Virus record (IMG/VR): IMGVR_UViG_3300027659_000210
Coordinates: 1-23,834 of that record
Source of the DNA: a virus
Length of the DNA stretch: 23,834 nucleotides
Reading direction: 5' to 3' (one strand)
Shown: positions 1-7,051 of the stretch, one piece after another
Layout: the number at the start of each line of letters is the position of its first letter
Position numbering within the stretch: the stretch's first letter is position 1
Notes under the pieces: generated by a model
The model's database searches: none
The model's input: only the letters and a program-made list of their open reading frames with translations
What the model was told of the DNA's origin: nothing
Program-made: the position numbers and the translations under genes

Positions 1-816
1 AAAAATTTTGTAGAAAAAAATTCTGCTAATATCCCGTATAAAAATATAACAAGTTTTTTTGAAGAAATATGCAAAAAAATAAATGAAGCAACGGGTGACG
101 CTTATCAAATAACTGCAACTTTATTTGAACCAACGAGTAACATCGGTGGTGCACCACCTGCTAATGGTCAATGTATACTGAGTATAGAAGATACAAATAT
201 GGAGAAATCACTAGTTGATGCAGTTACTCCATATGTATTTGGGGTTAATATATTCAGACCTTTGATTAAAAACGCATCCATAAGTTGTAAACCACCTGCT
301 GCATCCGCTGCAGCAGCGTATACATCTGCGAGGGCAGCCAAAGCACCAACCAACGTAGATGTTAACAATACACCTAGAACATTGCGCAGCCCCGGTGATC
401 AACCACTTGCAGGTGCTGTAGCCGGAGCCGGTGTAGCAGGTGGAACCGACGCAAAAGCAGAACTTTTGGCTAAAAAAGATTCTGCAGTTTCTTCTGGATT
501 TAATAAGAGTTGGGGTGAGCAATTTCGTGGATTGTTACAAAAGTATAAGAAGTTTCAAACAGAATCCGGTGCAGGTGGTACATCACAAGATGGACATTGG
601 TTAAATGCTGCAATATATCCAATTGATTTAACGTTAACCATTGACGGTATAAACGGTTTTAAATTTGGGGACACTTTAGAATGTAGGGCTATACCAGCAA
701 GGTATAATACTCCACCTTGGCAAATTGTATTTACGGTTGTAAAAGTAAATCACGTTATAGATGATTCAAAATGGGAAACAACATTAACTACTAAAGCAAG
801 AATTAACTTTGGATAA
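1..816 (+). CDS. Probable baseplate/tail hub-type virion protein (5' end outside window)
   Basis: The frame is open from base 1, so the gene begins upstream of the window and about 271 C-terminal residues are visible. An internal ATG at 199 is not the true start, because coding sequence with the same character runs in from base 1. The visible part has a helical stretch (FFEEICKKINEATGD), then an Ala/Pro/Gly-rich, probably flexible segment at about bases 290-460. It ends in a beta-rich domain with LTLTIDGINGFKFGDTL and a terminal W-E-T-T-L-x-x-x-A-R-I segment. That ending resembles the C-termini of phage late-control-D or baseplate-hub proteins, where a V-x-H-x-I...W-x-T-x-L pattern is common. 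Position next to another probable virion gene fits. The stop codon lies inside a 22-bp tandem duplication. Family membership is inferred; a tail structural role is likely but not certain. Confidence 0.55.
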   Translation, partial: KNFVEKNSANIPYKNITSFFEEICKKINEATGDAYQITATLFEPTSNIGGAPPANGQCILSIEDTNMEKSLVDAVTPYVFGVNIFRPLIKNASISCKPPAASAAAAYTSARAAKAPTNVDVNNTPRTLRSPGDQPLAGAVAGAGVAGGTDAKAELLAKKDSAVSSGFNKSWGEQFRGLLQKYKKFQTESGAGGTSQDGHWLNAAIYPIDLTLTIDGINGFKFGDTLECRAIPARYNTPPWQIVFTVVKVNHVIDDSKWETTLTTKARINFG

Positions 817-835
817 AGCAAGAATTAACTTTGGA
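792..835. repeat. Exact 22-bp tandem duplication across a stop codon
   Basis: Bases 792-813 and 814-835 are identical and directly adjacent, with no spacer. The first copy ends the upstream gene and the junction creates its TAA at 814-816. The second copy ends in GGA, which with the following G at 836 gives the GGAG that serves as ribosome binding site for the gene at 844. Because 22 is not a multiple of three, the duplication shifts the frame. Confidence 0.95.
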
Positions 836-843
836 GACCAATA

Positions 844-1503
844 ATGCAAGAGTACCGTAGTAAAATATATTATCAAGATCATCAGATAGCAAAAAATTTA
901 TTTACAACCGGTAAAGAATTTATGACATTATCCGATTGGAAAGAATATACTGGACCATATCACGTATATTCAACGGGTGAAGTTTATACTGAAGCAGAAT
1001 GGCATCCAAAAAAATCTACAAAATTAGTTAGATATAGAGAGCGTAGTGAATCTTATTTCAAGTATATTGATATAAAATATTATGCTAAAAAAGCAACTGG
1101 ACAAAAGGCACTTATAAGCGGTGCACAAAAATATGATAATTACAAAAAACCAATTTCTGTTTTTATCCAACCCACTAATGACGATTACACAAACGGTTTT
1201 ATTACAAGACATTTTGCATATAAAAGAAATGAAAGAAACCAGTTTTTTGTTGAAGTTGATAAAAAACAAACAATTGATTATTATGTAGATAGAATGGGAA
1301 TGAACCAATATTTATACGGATTATTTGATATAACATGGAAACTAACTGGTCCAGAATTCGATATTAAGAATTCAGAAGGTAATATAATTGAATTTGGTGT
1401 TGTTGATACAAATAAAAGAACTGTTGCAAGATTGTCACGAGAATTTCCTATATTAGCTGTAGTTCTCAATAACCCAAAACAATTTTCAAAATATGATGTT
1501 TAA
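844..1503 (+). CDS. Putative virion structural protein with a YTGPYH motif
   Basis: This 219-residue protein has no catalytic motif I can identify. Near residue 35 it has YTGPYHVYSTGEVYTEAEW. A Y-x-G-x-Y-H-x-x-x-x-G pattern of this kind recurs in structural proteins of T4-like marine phages as I remember them. The C-terminal third, with WKLTGPEFD and LNNPKQF, also has the look of a tail or baseplate component. The start is ATG 844, seven bases after GGAG at 833-836. It follows the probable hub-type gene, and without the upstream tandem duplication the two would overlap as TAATG. The polymerase gene begins five bases after its stop. No signal peptide or membrane segment is apparent. The structural role is an inference from context and a weak motif. 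Confidence 0.45.
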   Translation: MQEYRSKIYYQDHQIAKNLFTTGKEFMTLSDWKEYTGPYHVYSTGEVYTEAEWHPKKSTKLVRYRERSESYFKYIDIKYYAKKATGQKALISGAQKYDNYKKPISVFIQPTNDDYTNGFITRHFAYKRNERNQFFVEVDKKQTIDYYVDRMGMNQYLYGLFDITWKLTGPEFDIKNSEGNIIEFGVVDTNKRTVARLSREFPILAVVLNNPKQFSKYDV

Positions 1504-1508
1504 ATTTT

Positions 1509-2729
1509 ATGTTTCAAGATAAATCGTGTGTTTGTGTTCCTCTACTTTCAAATTGGAACAAACATTCTTCTGATACCACAGTAATTGGTATGTACTTTCG
1601 ATTTACCGATGGTACAGATACGTATATTAACTTTACACATCCAGATGAACTCGATTCCGATATTCAATTAACTCATATTAAGTTATCACCAACTTCTCTT
1701 GTGTTTAACAAGAAAGCACTACTTTATCATGGGTTCAATGAAGGTATTGATTTGAATTCATATTTACATTATTACGCTGGCGATAATCTAAATCCACGAG
1801 AATTTTACCCTAAAGGAATGGAAGTTTTATCTACTAAGTTCTTTAGAATAGATGATTTAGGTCATGTTATACCATTGGCAAATCAATTGGAATGGGCAAA
1901 GAAGATTGCAGAGTATGTTTTACGGTTTGAGCAATTTAGAAGTGAAAGTATAATAACTCAACAATGTATTGACTATTGCAATGACTTTACAAATGTATTT
2001 TATGAAATAGAAAAGAATGAAATTCTTGTTGGTGATGAACGTAAGAAACAAAATTATATGTGGTACACCGCAACAAGTAGACCGAGCAATGCGTGGAATA
2101 ACTTTAACTTCTCTGCATTGAATAAAAAAGACGGTACAAGAAATAAAATTCACTCAAGATTTGAAGGTGGGAAAATAGTTCAGTTTGATTATGACGCTTT
2201 CCATATTAAGTTATTAGCAAAGATTTTAGATTATAAATTTGACTACCACCCATATGAACAAATAAAAGCAGAATTAGGAATGGATGGCGAGTATGACACA
2301 TTCAAAACAAGAGTGTTTCAAAACATCTATGGTAGAATAACATCAGACTTTATTCAACATCCATTCTTCCAACGTGTACAAGTGGTTATAGATCAATTGT
2401 GGGAAGGGTATGAAAAGGATGGTTATGTTGATTCTCACTTCTATGGCAAACTATTCAGAGGTATCCAAGACCCAACACCGAATAAAGTATTTAATTATAT
2501 ACTTCAATCGTTAGAAACTGAATATAATGTGAAAAAGATTAAAACTGTTTTACCTGTTATTAACGATAAAAAGTCCATTTTCTCTATGTATATGTACGAT
2601 GCGTTCGTGTTTGATATACATCCAGACGAAGAAAACCTAATAAATCTATTAAAAAATATTTTTGAAACCGATGGAATGACAGTAAAAGTTTATGCTGGTG
2701 ATGACTTTGGTGCTATTAAAAGAATTTAA
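1509..2729 (+). CDS. polA: Family A DNA polymerase, palm/fingers domain, no recognisable exonuclease
   Basis: This 406-residue protein carries the ordered motifs of family A polymerases. TATSRPSNAWNNFNF (187-201) corresponds to the T-x-G-R-x-S...P-N-L-Q-N segment. Motif A is FDYDAFHIKLLA (226-237), with metal-binding Asp227. The O-helix is FKTRVFQNIYG, with Lys266, Phe270 and Tyr274. A Q-helix-like NKVFNYILQS (325-334) follows. Motif C is MYDAFVFDI, with Asp364. The usual motif A Glu (steric gate, E. coli Glu710) is His232, and the HDE of motif C is Tyr-Asp-Ala. Residues 1-170 are unassigned; VIGMYFRFTDGTDTY vaguely recalls an exonuclease-like fold, but no D-x-E exonuclease motif is seen. The gene is much shorter than full PolA (over 900 residues) and resembles compact phage polymerases. 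ATG 1509 has no clear Shine-Dalgarno sequence. It is probably the replicative polymerase, with proofreading encoded elsewhere or absent. Confidence 0.8.
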   Translation: MFQDKSCVCVPLLSNWNKHSSDTTVIGMYFRFTDGTDTYINFTHPDELDSDIQLTHIKLSPTSLVFNKKALLYHGFNEGIDLNSYLHYYAGDNLNPREFYPKGMEVLSTKFFRIDDLGHVIPLANQLEWAKKIAEYVLRFEQFRSESIITQQCIDYCNDFTNVFYEIEKNEILVGDERKKQNYMWYTATSRPSNAWNNFNFSALNKKDGTRNKIHSRFEGGKIVQFDYDAFHIKLLAKILDYKFDYHPYEQIKAELGMDGEYDTFKTRVFQNIYGRITSDFIQHPFFQRVQVVIDQLWEGYEKDGYVDSHFYGKLFRGIQDPTPNKVFNYILQSLETEYNVKKIKTVLPVINDKKSIFSMYMYDAFVFDIHPDEENLINLLKNIFETDGMTVKVYAGDDFGAIKRI

Positions 2730-2735
2730 TTTGAT

Positions 2736-2760
2736 ATTTATGTAAGTACAATTTATGTAA
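2736..2760. repeat. Short direct repeat in leader of the gene at 2778
   Basis: The 10-mer ATTTATGTAA occurs at 2736-2745 and again at 2751-2760, a period of 15 bases, inside the 48-base gap between the polymerase gene and the next gene. It could be an operator or a chance product of AT-rich sequence. No matching pair is obvious in other leaders. Confidence 0.6.
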
Positions 2761-2777
2761 AAATTGAGAGAGAATTA

Positions 2778-3167
2778 TTGAAAACACAGTTGGTATGTAC
2801 ATTCACTAGAAAGCACCAAGTGGAACGAGTGTTGGATGATATAAAAGATAATTTTAACATATTAAATAATAAAGTATTTTTATTTAAGTCGCTTGAAACT
2901 AAAGAAGATTCTATTTTATCATATAATATAATAATGGATACGTATAAGAAGTTTTTACCAAACTCCATAATGGTCCATCAGAAAAAAGAAACAAACACAA
3001 TATATACTATAAACGCTTTGAACGAACTTATAATGAATCTTAACAACGGTGTATTAGATAAATCATATAAAATAGAATGGGAGCGTTATCGTAATTGTGC
3101 TCTTTTAAAAAACAGAGAAGGGTTCAGAGTGGTAAAAATATTTTTAACTAACGTTTACACATTATGA
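2778..3167 (+). CDS. Conserved-looking small protein, unknown function
   Basis: This 129-residue protein starts at TTG 2778, just after a purine-rich GAGAGAGAA (2766-2774) that can act as ribosome binding site. No in-frame ATG gives a better start before residue 50. It opens MKTQLVCTFTRKHQVE and has a central NTIYTINALNELIMNLNNG segment; the predicted pattern is mixed alpha/beta with no membrane segment. I have an impression of similar proteins in other environmental phages, but cannot name a family. It lies directly after the polymerase and before the putative internal head proteins. A regulatory role like that of T4 RegA, which is of similar size, is conceivable from size and position only; I see no RegA signature. 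Confidence 0.7.
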   Translation: MKTQLVCTFTRKHQVERVLDDIKDNFNILNNKVFLFKSLETKEDSILSYNIIMDTYKKFLPNSIMVHQKKETNTIYTINALNELIMNLNNGVLDKSYKIEWERYRNCALLKNREGFRVVKIFLTNVYTL

Positions 3168-3218
3168 TTTTTAATTAAATTGATATTTATATATTATTAA
3201 ATAAACTTATAACAAAGT

Positions 3219-3545
3219 ATGAAAACCATGAAACCAAAAAAACTAATAGAAGTAATAACAAATCGAGTAATTAAAAGATTATTGGAGATTAGTTCTATTG
3301 ATGAAGGTAGTGGGTTTGATACCATATTCAATGAATTAAAGAAAAAGTTAGACAATATTCAGATTCTACCTGATAATGTTATAAGTGTTGAAGGATACAA
3401 AGAACACGAGGTGGTTGATGCTCTAAAAGAAATGGGGTATATATATAGAAAACCAATAGGTAACAAACTTCACTTTTTTAATAAGAAAACAAGTATAAGT
3501 GTGTACTTAGTTCAAAATCAAAATAAAATAACCTTATTACCGTGA
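3219..3545 (+). CDS. Small basic-N-terminus protein, possible internal head/core protein
   Basis: This 108-residue protein starts at ATG 3219; a second ATG at 3228 is an alternative, and neither has a strong Shine-Dalgarno sequence. Residues 1-23 form a basic amphipathic helix (LIEVITNRVIKRLLE). SIDE|GSG follows at 26-32, which fits the [L/I]-x-E|[A/G/S] site of T4-type prohead proteases. The remainder is a small alpha/beta domain with EVVDALKEMGY and several basic residues. It is the first of three adjacent small charged genes (3219, 3553, 4232) with similar N-termini. Known biology: T4 internal proteins and core components carry an N-terminal capsid-targeting peptide removed after such a site. 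Assigning this gene to that class is inference. A TATTTATA sequence lies 27 bases upstream of the start. Confidence 0.65.
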   Translation: MKTMKPKKLIEVITNRVIKRLLEISSIDEGSGFDTIFNELKKKLDNIQILPDNVISVEGYKEHEVVDALKEMGYIYRKPIGNKLHFFNKKTSISVYLVQNQNKITLLP

Positions 3546-3552
3546 GATATTA

Positions 3553-4215
3553 ATGAAGAAACAGAGAAGCAATAAAAAGCAATTAAAAGAAGCAATATCA
3601 GCAGGAGCACTTAGCCCACTTGGATATTCGGTATTGGTTGATGCTTCAAATGTTTTAGAAAAGAAGCGTGGTTTAATACGAAGTATGTTTCCATCAACAA
3701 ACCCAGCCAACATTAAAAAATGGTTCTTGAAAATTTCACTAAATGATAAGTACGGTGAATCTAAGGAAAAACTGATGGCGCTTGGTTCTCGTTTTTCTGA
3801 TATGGCTACCTTAAAGGTATTATACAAATCATTGAATGCATTAAAGTCAACACCGTTACCTGAAGCAGAAAAAGAACAAAGGGAAAAAGATATTCAGAAA
3901 ATGATTGATAAAATTGGATTGTTTATTCGTAAAAGACTTACTGATGGTGATGCAGAATTAATTGAAAAGTTTGTAAATGTAATTAATAATGTTGCTAATA
4001 ACATTGCAGGGGAAATTGATTCTGAATTACAAAATTCTGTTCAATCACCAGAACCAGAAAAACCAAAAGAAGAACCAAAAGAAGAACCCAAGAAAGAACC
4101 TGCAAAACCAATTGAAGCTCCAAAAGTAGAAGGAAAAGTGAATGAGCGATTGAAGAACAAACTTCGTAAGAAAATCAAAGAAATAATTAGAACTCATATT
4201 ATTAAATTAAAGTAA
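3553..4215 (+). CDS. Lys/Glu/Pro-rich helical protein, possible prohead core or internal protein
   Basis: This 220-residue protein begins MKKQRSNKKQLKEAIS. LKE|A at 11-14 resembles a prohead-protease site. Residues 20-155 are predicted mostly helical. Residues of about 160-195 form a Pro/Lys/Glu low-complexity linker encoded partly by three near-copies of a 12-base unit (4063-4098, repeating Pro-Lys-Glu-Glu). The last 30 residues are a strongly basic amphipathic helix (LRKKIKEIIRTHIIKLK). There is no enzyme motif, signal peptide or membrane segment. ATG 3553 lies seven bases after the previous stop. Context and composition suit a scaffold, core or DNA-associated virion protein; this is inference, and homologues are not known to me. 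Confidence 0.7.
   Translation: MKKQRSNKKQLKEAISAGALSPLGYSVLVDASNVLEKKRGLIRSMFPSTNPANIKKWFLKISLNDKYGESKEKLMALGSRFSDMATLKVLYKSLNALKSTPLPEAEKEQREKDIQKMIDKIGLFIRKRLTDGDAELIEKFVNVINNVANNIAGEIDSELQNSVQSPEPEKPKEEPKEEPKKEPAKPIEAPKVEGKVNERLKNKLRKKIKEIIRTHIIKLK
4063..4098 (+). repeat. Three near-identical 12-base units coding Pro-Lys-Glu-Glu
   Basis: CCAAAAGAAGAA occurs at 4063-4074 and 4075-4086, followed by the variant CCCAAGAAAGAA at 4087-4098. The array stays in frame and encodes the Pro/Lys/Glu linker of the 3553-4215 protein. It is likely to vary in copy number between relatives. Confidence 0.85.
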
Positions 4216-4231
4216 ATTTGGAGTGGGCAAA

Positions 4232-4966
4232 ATGAAAAAAATTGTGGTTGTAAAAGACTTAGTATTGGAAAATAGAAAAATCCAAGATACATTCAAAAAA
4301 AGATTGAACGAGGGATTTTTTGATAATGTATTGAAAAAAGTTGGTATGGGTGGACCAGAAAAAGTAAAAGAAAAAAAAGTTTCAACAATGACACCGAAAG
4401 AAAAAGAATTATATGACAAAGCAGTTGCTGCAGCTGGAACTGCTGCTGAAGATGCTGCTTGGGCAGAATATGAATCAGAAAAATATGGAACAGGTGATAC
4501 ATCACCAATACTTGGCAAACAAGAAACACCTATGGCACGAGAACTTCAAAAGAAAACAGTTCAAGAATTAGCAAAAGATATGCGTCTTGATTTTGCTAAA
4601 ATTCAGATGTTCACGAATGGAAAGGCAGATTATGAGGGAGTTTTCCATTTTTATCCACCCCTCCACGTTGATGATAAAAATAATTTATTATTGCCATGGA
4701 ATATAGTAGATGGTTTGAAGTTAAATGCTGTGATAACATCCGATCCTTTTGAAAAGTACAAAGGTCTTCCAAGAAAAGTTAAAACGTTTATAATACCAGA
4801 TGAACCACATCCTTGGTATGAATCACTTGGAAGTTATAAAGCGATAAAGGACGCTATTTCAAAACACGTAGATGTTGAGAAATGGGACATCAAATATGAA
4901 TTCAAATGGCAAAAGGCCAAGGAAGCGGGTCGTTCTGCTGATTACGATGATCAAATGCAACGATAA
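4232..4966 (+). CDS. Unknown protein, possible internal head protein with cleavable N-terminus
   Basis: The start is set at ATG 4232 because GGAG at 4220-4223 lies eight bases upstream; a GTG at 4223 in the same frame overlaps that ribosome binding site and is less likely. The product has 244 residues. It opens MKKIVVVKDLVLENRKIQ, then KKRLNE|GFFD at 22-31, a good match to the [L/I]-x-E|[A/G/S] cleavage pattern of T4-like prohead proteases. A Lys/Glu- and then Ala-rich segment follows (residues about 40-80). The C-terminal 140 residues look globular, with FHFYPPLHVDDKNNLLLPW and DEPHPWYESLGSYKAI. I recognise no family. It is the last gene before a strong terminator, so it closes the first transcription unit of the window. 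Confidence 0.7.
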   Translation: MKKIVVVKDLVLENRKIQDTFKKRLNEGFFDNVLKKVGMGGPEKVKEKKVSTMTPKEKELYDKAVAAAGTAAEDAAWAEYESEKYGTGDTSPILGKQETPMARELQKKTVQELAKDMRLDFAKIQMFTNGKADYEGVFHFYPPLHVDDKNNLLLPWNIVDGLKLNAVITSDPFEKYKGLPRKVKTFIIPDEPHPWYESLGSYKAIKDAISKHVDVEKWDIKYEFKWQKAKEAGRSADYDDQMQR

Positions 4967-4988
4967 TATGTTGCAAGGTAAAAATATT

Positions 4989-5020
4989 ATCTGGGGACAT
5001 TTTGTCCCCAGATTTATTTT
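4989..5020 (+). terminator. Rho-independent terminator
   Basis: ATCTGGGGACA (4989-4999) pairs perfectly with TGTCCCCAGAT (5003-5013) around a three-base TTT loop, followed by TTATTTT. It is GC-rich against an AT-rich background and lies 23 bases after the stop of the 4232 gene. A weaker six-base hairpin (TGCAAC/GTTGCA, 4956-4975) overlaps that stop. The site separates the virion-type genes from the replication operon. Confidence 0.9.
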
Positions 5021-5028
5021 ACATAAGA

Positions 5029-5060
5029 TTTGAATATTAAACACTAAAACATTATATTTG
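5029..5060 (+). promoter_or_regulatory. Bacteroidota-type promoter for the replication operon
   Basis: TTTG at 5029-5032 and TATATTTG at 5053-5060 are separated by exactly 20 bases. This matches the Bacteroidota primary-sigma consensus TTTG (-33) and TAnnTTTG (-7). It lies between a terminator and the ssDNA-binding protein gene, leaving a leader of roughly 55 bases with a good Shine-Dalgarno sequence (AAGGAG, 5108-5113). The same spacing and same -7 octamer recur at 19684-19715. Confidence 0.7.
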
Positions 5061-5120
5061 TACTAACATATTGAACGATATGAGTTCAACATTATTTATT
5101 ATTTATTAAGGAGTTACATC

Positions 5121-5891
5121 ATGGCTATCAATCTTGATGCAATTAAAAATCGTCTGTCTTCATTAAAAAACACAAACAATCGTGTTTCAAACATTTGGAA
5201 ACCAGAACCAGGTGAACATCAAATCCGAATTGTTCCTTATGTTCACAACTTAGAAAATCCATTCATTGACCTTTACTTTCATTACAACATAGGAAAGCGT
5301 TCTATTCTTTCTCCTGTAACATATGGTCGCCCTGACCCTATTCTTGAGTTTGCTGAGAAGTTAAAACAAACAGGTGACAAAGAAGATTGGCTAATGGGAA
5401 GAAAGCTAGAACCAAAAATGAGAACATATTTACCAGTTATTATCCGTGGACAAGAATCTGAGGGTGTAAAGTTTTGGGGATTTGGTAAAATGATTTATGA
5501 AGAACTTTTAACATTTTTTGCTGATGAAGATTACGGTGATTTATCCGATCCTAAAAATGGGCGTGATATTGTAGTTACTGTTAAGTCAGCAGAAGAAATC
5601 GGTAAGTCTTATGCAGAAACATCTATTCGTGTTAAACCAAAACAAACACCACTTACAGAAAATCCTGCGGTTCTTGAGAAAGTTAAACAGCAACCAAAAA
5701 TCAATGAACTTTATCCAGAACCAACTTATGATGAATTAAAATCCCAATTACAAACTTGGATGGGAACTACACACGAAGATGTTGTAAAAAGTTCTACAAA
5801 CAACACATATGGTAAAACCAGTAATTCAGAAGAACATACAAAAGCGGTAACTTCTTCAACAGTTGCTTCTTCTTTCGATGACTTATTTTAA
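5121..5891 (+). CDS. gp32-like single-stranded DNA-binding protein
   Basis: This 256-residue protein has the pattern of T4 gp32-like proteins in marine phages. It has a basic N-terminal helix (MAINLDAIKNRLSSLKN), then IWKPEPGEHQIRIVPYVHN, a core with RSILSPVTYGRPDPI and GDKEDWLMGRKLEPKMRTY, then GVKFWGFGKMIYEELL. It ends in a long hydrophilic tail closing with the acidic SSFDDLF. In gp32 the N-terminus drives cooperativity, the core binds ssDNA and the acidic tail recruits replication proteins. The protein has no cysteine, so the zinc-binding site of T4 gp32 is absent. ATG 5121 is seven bases after GGAG. It is first in the replication operon and 14 bases before uvsX, fitting high expression early in infection. 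Confidence 0.85.
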   Translation: MAINLDAIKNRLSSLKNTNNRVSNIWKPEPGEHQIRIVPYVHNLENPFIDLYFHYNIGKRSILSPVTYGRPDPILEFAEKLKQTGDKEDWLMGRKLEPKMRTYLPVIIRGQESEGVKFWGFGKMIYEELLTFFADEDYGDLSDPKNGRDIVVTVKSAEEIGKSYAETSIRVKPKQTPLTENPAVLEKVKQQPKINELYPEPTYDELKSQLQTWMGTTHEDVVKSSTNNTYGKTSNSEEHTKAVTSSTVASSFDDLF

Positions 5892-5905
5892 TAGGGATAT
5901 ACGTT

Positions 5906-7051
5906 ATGGCAAAATCAAAGAGTGACTTATCCGATGAACTCGGTGGAGTTATTGCAGAAACAATAAATAAAAAGTTCAAAGAACAGCATTTTAAAACCGC
6001 TTATTTTCTTGAGGGTGATAGTGATGCACCCACGATTGTAAAAGAATGGGTTGGTACTGGCTCAACAATTCTTGATTTGGCAATTTCAAATCGTAAGAAT
6101 GGTGGATTTCCAGTCGGTAGAGTGTCTGAAATAACAGGATTAGAACAATCAGGTAAATCATTGTTAGCAGCACATGCTCTACTAAATACTCAAAAAAAAG
6201 GTGGACTTGCAGTTTACATAGATACGGAAAATGCAATATCTCCTGAGTTTTTAACCGCAATTGGTTTGAACCTTAAAGATATGCTTTATATTCCATTAGA
6301 TACGATGGAAGATGTTTTTGAAGCGGTTGAGGTTATTATAGAGAAAGTTCGTTCCTCTGATAAAAACAAATTAGTTACAATAGTTATTGACTCTATTGCT
6401 GGTGCATCTACTAAAACAGAGATGGCTGCAGATTTTGATAAAGATGGTTATGCTACGGCAAAGGCACTTATTATTTCAAAAGCAATGAGAAAAATAACAA
6501 ACTTAATCGGTAGAGAACGCATTTGTTTGATATTTACAAATCAACTTCGTCAGAAATTAAATGCGCCGGCATTCTCCGATCCTTGGACAGCACCTGGTGG
6601 TAAAAGTATTCCTTTCCATGCCTCTGTTAGAATTAGATTGTCTTCTATTGGTGCTATAAAAGTAAAAGTAGATGGACATGAAGAAATCGTTGGTTCAAGA
6701 GTAAAGGCTAAATTAGTAAAAAATCGTTGTGGTCCTCCTCTGCGGGAATGTGAATATGAAGTATACTTCGATTCAGGAATCGATGATTACAGTAGTTGGT
6801 TAACAACTATGAAGGACTATAAGTTGGTTGATCAGGCAGGTGCTTGGTATTCATGGACAAACAAAGAAACGGGTGAAGTTATTAAATTTCAATCGAAAGA
6901 TTTTGTTGAAAAAATTATGAATCATCCAAAATTAAAAGAAATGATTTATGATGAAATTGCAGAAAAGGTAATTATGAAATACCAACAACTTGACTCTGCT
7001 CGTATTGATGAAGTAATTATTTCAAACCAGCCAATTGATGATGAAGTATAA
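5906..7051 (+). CDS. uvsX: UvsX/RecA-family recombinase
   Basis: This 381-residue RecA-fold ATPase forms filaments on ssDNA for strand exchange and recombination-dependent replication. Visible motifs are Walker A GLEQSGKS (78-85), the YIDTEN segment with the likely catalytic Glu108, Walker B LVTIVIDS (156-163), and FTNQLRQ (210-216), the RecA-like NQ motif. An APGGKSIPFHASVRIRL stretch follows, where RecA has its GGxALxFxxSxR segment. Length is close to T4 UvsX (about 390). The ribosome binding site is AGGGA, about ten bases before ATG 5906. Its TAA overlaps the ATG of the next gene by one base (TAATG), so the 5' nuclease is probably translationally coupled. Placement between the ssDNA-binding protein and 5' nuclease supports the role. 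Confidence 0.92.
   Translation: MAKSKSDLSDELGGVIAETINKKFKEQHFKTAYFLEGDSDAPTIVKEWVGTGSTILDLAISNRKNGGFPVGRVSEITGLEQSGKSLLAAHALLNTQKKGGLAVYIDTENAISPEFLTAIGLNLKDMLYIPLDTMEDVFEAVEVIIEKVRSSDKNKLVTIVIDSIAGASTKTEMAADFDKDGYATAKALIISKAMRKITNLIGRERICLIFTNQLRQKLNAPAFSDPWTAPGGKSIPFHASVRIRLSSIGAIKVKVDGHEEIVGSRVKAKLVKNRCGPPLRECEYEVYFDSGIDDYSSWLTTMKDYKLVDQAGAWYSWTNKETGEVIKFQSKDFVEKIMNHPKLKEMIYDEIAEKVIMKYQQLDSARIDEVIISNQPIDDEV

Noticed and set aside
211-522. 103-codon open frame on the - strand
   Set aside because: It lies opposite the Ala-rich segment of the probable hub-type gene, encodes a Cys-rich, implausible peptide and has no ribosome binding site. It is a shadow of the + strand gene.
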